Origin: Streptomyces amritsarensis
Lineage (GTDB): Bacteria > Actinomycetota > Actinomycetes > Streptomycetales > Streptomycetaceae
Reading direction: 5' to 3'
Assembly: GCF_001953875.1 (NCBI RefSeq)
Contig: NZ_MQUR01000080.1
Span: forward strand, 1 to 37,115
Length of the DNA stretch: 37,115 nucleotides
Below, piece by piece: positions 32,283-37,115 of the stretch (its first letter is position 1; every line of letters starts with the position of its first letter). Made by a program: the position numbers and the translations under genes. The notes under the pieces are model-generated. The model ran no database searches, was not told where the DNA came from, and saw only the letters and a program-made list of their open reading frames with translations.

Positions 32283-32303
32283 CCCCTTCCTGGAGCCGCC
32301 ACC

Positions 32304-33433
32304 GTGATCACCCCCACCGCCCCGTCCCCCGCCCAGCGCGCCGCCGCAGCGGCCGCCGGACCGACGGTGGCGATCGACATCGGCGGCACGAAGATCGCCG
32401 GGGCGCTGGTGCACCCCGACGGGACGATGACGGCCACCACCCGCCGACCCACCCCGCGCGCGGTGGACGCCGAAGGCGTCATGGCGGCGGTGGCCGAGGT
32501 CGTCGCCGACCTGTCCGCCTCACCGCTGTGGGCCTCCGCGGTCCGCTGCGGGATCGGCAGCGCCGGCCCAGTGGACACCTCCCGGGGCACGGTCAGCCCG
32601 GTCAACATCGGCGCGTGGCGGGACTTCCCCGTGCAGGAGCGGATCGCGGCGGAGCTCGCCGCGCGGGGGCCGCCCTGCCGACCGTACTGGCCGGCGACGG
32701 CGTGGCGATGACCGCGGCCGAGCACTGGCTGGGCGCCGCCCGCGGCTACGCGAACGCCCTCTGCATGGTGGTCTCCACGGGCGTCGGCGGCGGCCTGATC
32801 CTGAACAACCGGCTCCACCCCGGTCCCACCGGCAACGCGGGCCACATCGGCCACATCAGCGTGGCCTTCGACGGCGCGCCGTGCGTCTGCGGCAGCCGCG
32901 GCTGCGTCGAGTCGATCGCCTCCGGCACGGCCATCGCCCGCTGGGCCCTCGACCAGGGCTGGACCCCGCAGGCCGGCTCCGGCCCGGACGGCTCCGATGC
33001 CCCTGGCGTCGCGCGCGACGCCACGGCGGCGGGCGTGGCCGCGGCCGCCGCGCAGGGCGACCCAATCGCCCTGGCCGCCTTCGACCGCGCCGGCCGCGCC
33101 CTGGCCGCCGCCATCGCGGCCGCCGCCACCCTCGTCGAAACGGACATCGCGGTCATCGGAGGGGGAGTGGCAGCCGCCGGGGACACCCTCTTCGGCCCGA
33201 TCCGCAGCCACCTCGCGCAGTACGCCACGCTCTCCTTCGTGCAGGAGCTCCAGGTGGTGCCGGCGACCCTGGGGACCCACGCGGGCCTCATCGGCGCGGC
33301 CGCGGCGGCCACGATGCTGCTGCCCCCGTCCGCGGCCTCCGAGTCGCAGTCCTCACAGTCGGCGTCCTCGGAGTCGGCGTCTTCGGAGTCGGAGTCCGCG
33401 AAGTCCGCGCCCGCCGCCGCCCCCACGGCGTGA
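32304..33433 (+). pseudogene. ROK-family sugar kinase, frameshifted
   Basis: Two frames together give one ROK protein of about 376 residues. The first (from GTG 32304) has the phosphate-binding VAIDIGGTKIAGALV. The second continues LAGDGVAMTAAEHWLGAARG (with the catalytic-type Asp), VSTGVGGGLILNN and the zinc site GHISVAFDGAPCVCGSRGCVES. They join at a G5 run (32665-32669): one more G would give AARGAALPTVLAGDG uninterrupted. As read, the frame stops at 32711. This may be a sequencing error in a homopolymer or a real mutation. No HTH is present, so it is a kinase, probably for GlcNAc, mannose or glucose. The C-terminus is a Ser/Glu-rich tail. Confidence 0.85.
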
Positions 33434-33436
33434 GCG

Positions 33437-34432
33437 TCAGGGCTTGACGGACCGGTAGTACCGGCCGGCTCCCTCGTGGAGCTCCAGGGGGTCGGTGTAG
33501 ATCGCCGTGCGCAGGTCCACCAGCTGCGCCGCGTGCACCGCCCGCCCGACCCGGTCGCGGCTGAGGATCACCGTCCGGGTCAGCCGCTCGGTCAGCTCGG
33601 GGTCGGTCTTCGCCGTGGTCACCAGCAGGTTGGGCACGGCGAGGGTGGTGACGGCGCTGGTGTTGCGGGCCCGGCTGTAAGCGTCCTGCGGCATGACGGC
33701 CGTCCGGTAGTAGCGCGCAGGGCTGCCGCTCGCCTGGAGCTGCTCCACCAGGTCGCCGAGCTGCACGAGCCGGATGTCGAAGCGCTCGGACAGCTCCTTC
33801 ACCGCGTTCGTCGGCAGGCCGCCCGACCAGAAGAAGGCGTCGATCCGGCCCGCCTCCAGCTCGGTCGGCATGGTGTCGAGGCCGATGGACACCGGCGTGA
33901 GGTCCAGGACGGGGTCGATGCCGGCCGCGCTGAGCAGCCGCTCCGTGACGAGCCGCACCCCGGAACCGGGCTGGCCGATCGCCACCCGCTTGCCCCGCAG
34001 GTCCCGCGCGGACTGCACCGGCGACCCGGCCGGCACCACCAGCTGCACATAGTCGTCGTAGAGCCGCGCGCATCCGCGCAGCAGGTCCGCGCCGGGCTTC
34101 CCGTCGAGCCGGTACTTGGCGACCGCGTCCGCCGTGGCCACGGTGAAGTCGGCCTCCCCGGTGGCCAGCCGCTGCAGGTTCTCCTGCGAGCCCTCACTGG
34201 GCACCAGCGTGACGTCCACCCCCGGCATGTCCCGCCCGAGTGCCTGCTGGAGGAGCTGTCCGTACCGGTGGTAGACACCCGTCCGCGCGCCCGTGCTGAA
34301 GGTCAGCTCGCCCTCCGGGTCCGGCTTCCCGAAGGGATTCAGCAGCCAGGTGAGGACGCCGAGCACGGCGAGTACGGCCACCAGGACCCGCAGGGCGTGG
34401 CGCCTGCTGATCCGGGGCGGTACGAGAGGCAT
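33437..34432 (-). CDS. TAXI-family TRAP transporter solute-binding protein
   Basis: A 331-residue protein with an N-terminal membrane anchor (ALRVLVAVLAVLGVLTWLL) after a basic RRH patch. It then shows the TAXI/NMT1-like receptor fold: FSTGARTGVYHRYGQLLQQAL, LVPSEGSQENLQRLATGEADFTVATADAV, LRGKRVAIGQPGSGVRLVTERLL and DAFFWSGGLPTNAV. No TRAP membrane subunits are visible nearby, so it may work with a distant transporter or as an extracytoplasmic sensor accessory. ATG 34432 has AGGA 8 nt upstream. The stop lies 3 bp from that of the converging kinase gene. The ligand could be glutamate/glutamine-like or an aromatic acid, as in other TAXI proteins. Confidence 0.9.
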   Translation of the reverse strand: MPLVPPRISRRHALRVLVAVLAVLGVLTWLLNPFGKPDPEGELTFSTGARTGVYHRYGQLLQQALGRDMPGVDVTLVPSEGSQENLQRLATGEADFTVATADAVAKYRLDGKPGADLLRGCARLYDDYVQLVVPAGSPVQSARDLRGKRVAIGQPGSGVRLVTERLLSAAGIDPVLDLTPVSIGLDTMPTELEAGRIDAFFWSGGLPTNAVKELSERFDIRLVQLGDLVEQLQASGSPARYYRTAVMPQDAYSRARNTSAVTTLAVPNLLVTTAKTDPELTERLTRTVILSRDRVGRAVHAAQLVDLRTAIYTDPLELHEGAGRYYRSVKP

Positions 34433-34595
34433 GGGCGCGATCCTGCCACCCGGCCGCCGTCCTGTCACGGCGCGGGAGGTCCGCGGACCCCGCCCGCGAC
34501 CGCCCGCGACGCTCCTGACCTGCGGCTCGTCCGGTTCGGGCGGCTGCCGCCCGGTGACCGGGCGCACGGCGACCGGAGGGCTGCCGTCCACCACC

Positions 34596-34607
34596 TACCC
34601 TTGTTGC
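34596..34607 (+). promoter_or_regulatory. -10-like TACCCT 6 nt before miaB
   Basis: TACCCT (34596-34601) followed by 6 nt abuts ATG 34608, the leaderless pattern. An inner GTG at 34635 has GGAG 8 nt upstream and might be an alternative start. Confidence 0.4.
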
Positions 34608-36131
34608 ATGACCAGCAGCGACCGGAGCCAGGCAGTGGACGAGAAGCGAAGCTACGAGGTGCGCACCTACGGGTGCCAGATGAACGTGCACGACTCGGAG
34701 CGGCTCTCCGGTCTGCTGGAGGACGCCGGCTACGTCCGCGCGCCCGAGGGCTCCGACGGCGACGCCGACGTCGTGGTCTTCAACACCTGCGCGGTCCGCG
34801 AGAACGCCGACAACAAGCTGTACGGCAACCTCGGCCGGCTCGCACCGATGAAGACGAAGCGCCCCGGCATGCAGATCGCCGTCGGCGGCTGCCTGGCCCA
34901 GAAGGACCGCGACACGATCGTCAAGAAGGCCCCCTGGGTCGACGTCGTCTTCGGTACGCACAACATCGGCAAGCTGCCCGTGCTGCTGGAGCGCGCCCGC
35001 ATCCAGGAGGAGGCGCAGGTCGAGATCGCCGAGTCGCTGGAGGCCTTCCCCTCCACGCTCCCCACCCGCCGCGAGTCCGCGTACGCCGCATGGGTCTCGA
35101 TCTCCGTCGGCTGCAACAACACCTGCACCTTCTGCATCGTCCCGGCGCTGCGCGGCAAGGAGGAGGACCGCCGGCCCGGCGACATCCTCGCCGAGGTCGA
35201 GGCCCTGGTCGCCGAGGGCGTCTCGGAGATCACCCTGCTCGGCCAGAACGTGAACGCCTACGGATCCGACCTCGGCGACCGCGAGGCCTTCAGCAAGCTG
35301 CTGCGCGCCTGCGGCCAGATCGAGGGCCTGGAGCGGGTCCGCTTCACCTCCCCGCACCCCCGCGACTTCACGGACGACGTGATCGCGGCGATGGCCGAGA
35401 CCCCGAACGTCATGCCGCAGCTGCACATGCCGCTGCAGTCGGGCTCGGACCCGATCCTGAAGGCGATGCGCCGCTCGTACCGCCAGGAGCGCTTCCTCGG
35501 CATCATCGAGAAGGTCCGTGCCGCGATCCCGCACGCCGCGATCTCCACCGACATCATCGTGGGCTTCCCCGGCGAGACGGAGGAGGACTTCCAGCAGACG
35601 ATGCACGTGGTGCGCGAGGCCCGCTTCGCCAACGCCTTCACCTTCCAGTACTCCAAGCGGCCCGGCACCCCGGCCGCCGACATGGACGGGCAGATCCCCA
35701 AGGAGGTCGTGCAGGACCGCTACATGCGCCTGGTCGCCCTCCAGGAGGAGATCTCCTGGGAGGAGAACAAGAAGCAGGTCGGCCGCACCCTGGAGGTCAT
35801 GGTCGCCGAGGGCGAGGGCCGCAAGGACGGCGCCACGCACCGCCTGTCCGGCCGCGCCCCCGACAACCGGCTGGTCCACTTCACCAAGCCGGAGCAGGAA
35901 GTCCGCCCCGGCGACGTGGTCACCGTGGACATCACCTACGCCGCCCCGCACCACCTGCTGGCCGAGGGCCCGACCCTGACCGTGCGCCGCACCCGCGCCG
36001 GCGACGCCTGGGAGAAGCGCAACGCCGCCCCGGCCCAGCCGGCGGGCGTCATGCTCGGCATCCCGACGCTGGGCGTCCCGGCGCCCCTGCCGGCCGTCGC
36101 CTCCGGCTGCTCGGTGCCCGCCTCCTCGTGA
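34608..36131 (+). CDS. miaB: tRNA methylthiotransferase MiaB
   Basis: A radical-SAM enzyme that adds a methylthio group to isopentenyladenosine-37 of tRNAs; 507 residues. The N-terminal MTTase domain has cysteines for the auxiliary [4Fe-4S] cluster (YGCQMNVHDSE, FNTCAVRENA, VGGCLAQKD). The radical-SAM triad is CNNTCTFC with IVPALRGKE. The C-terminal TRAM domain covers GRTLEVMVAEGEGRKDG...VTVDITYAAPHHLLAEG. The last 45 residues are a variable Ala/Pro-rich tail. The ATG 34608 start agrees with my memory of the S. coelicolor protein (MTSS-DRSQAV). In Streptomyces it lies near miaA, which is not in this window. Confidence 0.97.
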   Translation: MTSSDRSQAVDEKRSYEVRTYGCQMNVHDSERLSGLLEDAGYVRAPEGSDGDADVVVFNTCAVRENADNKLYGNLGRLAPMKTKRPGMQIAVGGCLAQKDRDTIVKKAPWVDVVFGTHNIGKLPVLLERARIQEEAQVEIAESLEAFPSTLPTRRESAYAAWVSISVGCNNTCTFCIVPALRGKEEDRRPGDILAEVEALVAEGVSEITLLGQNVNAYGSDLGDREAFSKLLRACGQIEGLERVRFTSPHPRDFTDDVIAAMAETPNVMPQLHMPLQSGSDPILKAMRRSYRQERFLGIIEKVRAAIPHAAISTDIIVGFPGETEEDFQQTMHVVREARFANAFTFQYSKRPGTPAADMDGQIPKEVVQDRYMRLVALQEEISWEENKKQVGRTLEVMVAEGEGRKDGATHRLSGRAPDNRLVHFTKPEQEVRPGDVVTVDITYAAPHHLLAEGPTLTVRRTRAGDAWEKRNAAPAQPAGVMLGIPTLGVPAPLPAVASGCSVPASS

Positions 36132-36270
36132 CGCCGCCGCGTTCCCGGGGCCGCGCCGCGGCACTTGGGCTGCGCCGCACCACCTGAGCTGCGCCGCGCC
36201 GCGCCACGTGGGCCGCGTCGCGTTCCTGGGGCTGCGCCCGCCTGCCGAGGCTGCGGGGCGGCGGTCCGGC
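36132..36270. other. Degenerate GC-rich repeats after miaB
   Basis: The gap to the next gene is filled by imperfect copies of a GGCTGCGCCGC-like unit (around 36167, 36187 and 36229). It is non-coding; no clean terminator hairpin could be isolated, although several self-complementary strings such as CCGCGCCGCGG occur. Confidence 0.5.
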
Positions 36271-36283
36271 TAGGCTGCGGATC
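36271..36283 (+). promoter_or_regulatory. -10-like TAGGCT 7 nt before the dioxygenase-like gene
   Basis: TAGGCT (36271-36276) plus 7 nt abuts ATG 36284. It fits a leaderless start; no -35 or Shine-Dalgarno is evident. Confidence 0.45.
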
Positions 36284-37006
36284 ATGCTCGTAGCCGCCGC
36301 CGTCTGCCCCGCCCCGCCGCTGCTCGTGCCGGAGGTCGCCGCCGGCGCCGCCGCCGAACTCGGCGACGCCCGCACCGCCTGCTCCGACGCGCTCGCGGTG
36401 CTCGCCGCCTCCCGGCCCGATCTGCTGGTCGTGGTCGGGGCCGCCGCCGAGGGCGGCGGGTACGACCAGGGCACCCCCGGCAGCTTCGCCGGCTTCGGCG
36501 TGGACCTGACCGTCACCCTCGGCCCCGACCTGGGAGAACCGCCGAGCGGCCACGCCACCGGGACCACCCTCCCGGCCTCCCTCGCGGTGGCCGGCTGGCT
36601 GCTCGGGCAGGCCCGCTGGGCGGCCGCCCCGGTCGCGGGCGTGGCCGTCGCCGAGGACCTGCCCCCGAGCGGCTGCGGCCTCCTCGGCGCGGACCTGGGA
36701 CGTTCCGCCGAACGTGTCGCCATGCTGGTCCTCGGGGACGGCAGTGCCCGCCGCACCCTCAAGGCCCCCGGCTACCTGGACGAGCGCGCGGCGGGCTTCG
36801 ACGCCGCCGCCGCACGCGCGCTGGGCGCCGCCGACGCGGCCGCGCTCGCGGCGATCGACGCCGGACTCGCCGCCGAACTCCAGGCCGCCGGCCGGGCCCC
36901 CTGGCAGGTGCTGGCCGGCGCTGCCGAAGGCGCGGACCTCGCCGGACGGCTGCTGTACGAGGACGCCCCGTACGGGGTGGGGTACTTCGTCGCCACCTGG
37001 TCGTAG
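36284..37006 (+). CDS. Degenerate class III extradiol dioxygenase-family (LigB-like) protein
   Basis: A 240-residue cytosolic protein, conserved as I recall downstream of miaB in streptomycetes. The start MLVAAAVCPAPPLLVPEVA resembles the LigB opening, where CPHPP supplies an iron-binding His; here that position is Ala10. VVVGAAAEGGGYDQGTPGSFAGFGVDL and SLAVAGWLLG follow the family pattern, but the second His region is also poor. Metal catalysis is therefore doubtful, and a structural or altered role is possible. The tail VLAGAAEGADLAGRLLYEDAPYGVGYFVATWS is typical of this actinobacterial group. A hairpin follows. Confidence 0.85.
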   Translation: MLVAAAVCPAPPLLVPEVAAGAAAELGDARTACSDALAVLAASRPDLLVVVGAAAEGGGYDQGTPGSFAGFGVDLTVTLGPDLGEPPSGHATGTTLPASLAVAGWLLGQARWAAAPVAGVAVAEDLPPSGCGLLGADLGRSAERVAMLVLGDGSARRTLKAPGYLDERAAGFDAAAARALGAADAAALAAIDAGLAAELQAAGRAPWQVLAGAAEGADLAGRLLYEDAPYGVGYFVATWS

Positions 37007-37016
37007 CGCCGACGGG

Positions 37017-37075
37017 CCTCCGGGCGCCTCCACGGAGCCCACAGGGCCGGGAAACGCCGACGACGCGCCCGGAGG
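37017..37075 (+). terminator. Terminator-like inverted repeat at the right edge
   Basis: CCTCCGGGCGC (37017-37027) and its exact complement (37065-37075) could pair over a 37-nt loop; a tighter alternative is GCGCCC-GGA-GGGCGC at 37065-37079. Either may end the dioxygenase-like gene's mRNA. Nothing else is recognisable to the end of the window. Confidence 0.5.
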
Positions 37076-37115
37076 GCGCGGGAGGACGCCGAAGGGGCGC
37101 GGAACCGGCACCAGC

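Overview
This window is a gene-dense, very GC-rich stretch of an actinomycete core chromosome, almost certainly Streptomyces. The gene order (nei, lhr, azlCD, recA-recX, a cysteine dioxygenase set, gluDCBA beside a two-component system, miaB) matches the recA region as I remember it from Streptomyces coelicolor. No tRNA, rRNA, insertion sequence, prophage or CRISPR array was seen.

Left part (1-8669). A small membrane protein gene converges on a short-chain dehydrogenase. It is followed on the minus strand by the base-excision glycosylase Nei, a secreted lipoprotein, and the large helicase Lhr. The nei-lhr neighbourhood is also found in mycobacteria, but here a lipoprotein gene sits between them. 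Lhr diverges from an AraC-type regulator, which precedes the amino-acid exporter pair azlC-azlD.

Middle part (8670-16300). Here lie a cytosolic alpha-helical protein of unknown role, a DUF3046 gene, an AI-2E-type permease, a stand-alone HTH plus Clp_N protein with a striking double palindrome over its promoter, a methyltransferase, an S66 LD-carboxypeptidase-like peptidase and a membrane-anchored PP2C (SpoIIE-type) phosphatase. recA (with a LexA-type SOS box and a perfect DnaA box in its promoter/leader) and recX follow.

Right part (18160-37115). An FAD monooxygenase is followed by a probably leaderless, cysteine-containing leader peptide and the cysteine dioxygenase-rhodanese pair, a likely cysteine-responsive sulfur unit. 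Then comes the glutamate ABC transporter gluABCD, divergent from the response regulator/sensor kinase pair gluR-gluK. The next block has the make-up of an N-glycan core degradation locus: a Tat-secreted GH85 endoglycosidase, a cytosolic GH5_18-like beta-mannosidase, a LacI regulator and a ROK sugar kinase. The kinase is frameshifted in this sequence and the LacI protein carries a low-complexity insertion. A TAXI solute-binding protein, miaB and a degenerate extradiol-dioxygenase-family protein end the window.

Recurring themes. Many genes lack a Shine-Dalgarno sequence and instead have a -10-like hexamer ending 6-7 nt before the start codon, the signature of leaderless transcripts. Convergent genes often overlap at their 3' ends. 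Short 9- or 12-bp tandem repeats recur in protein tails and gene borders. Start codons were chosen from these signals and from remembered family N-termini; no database search was possible.
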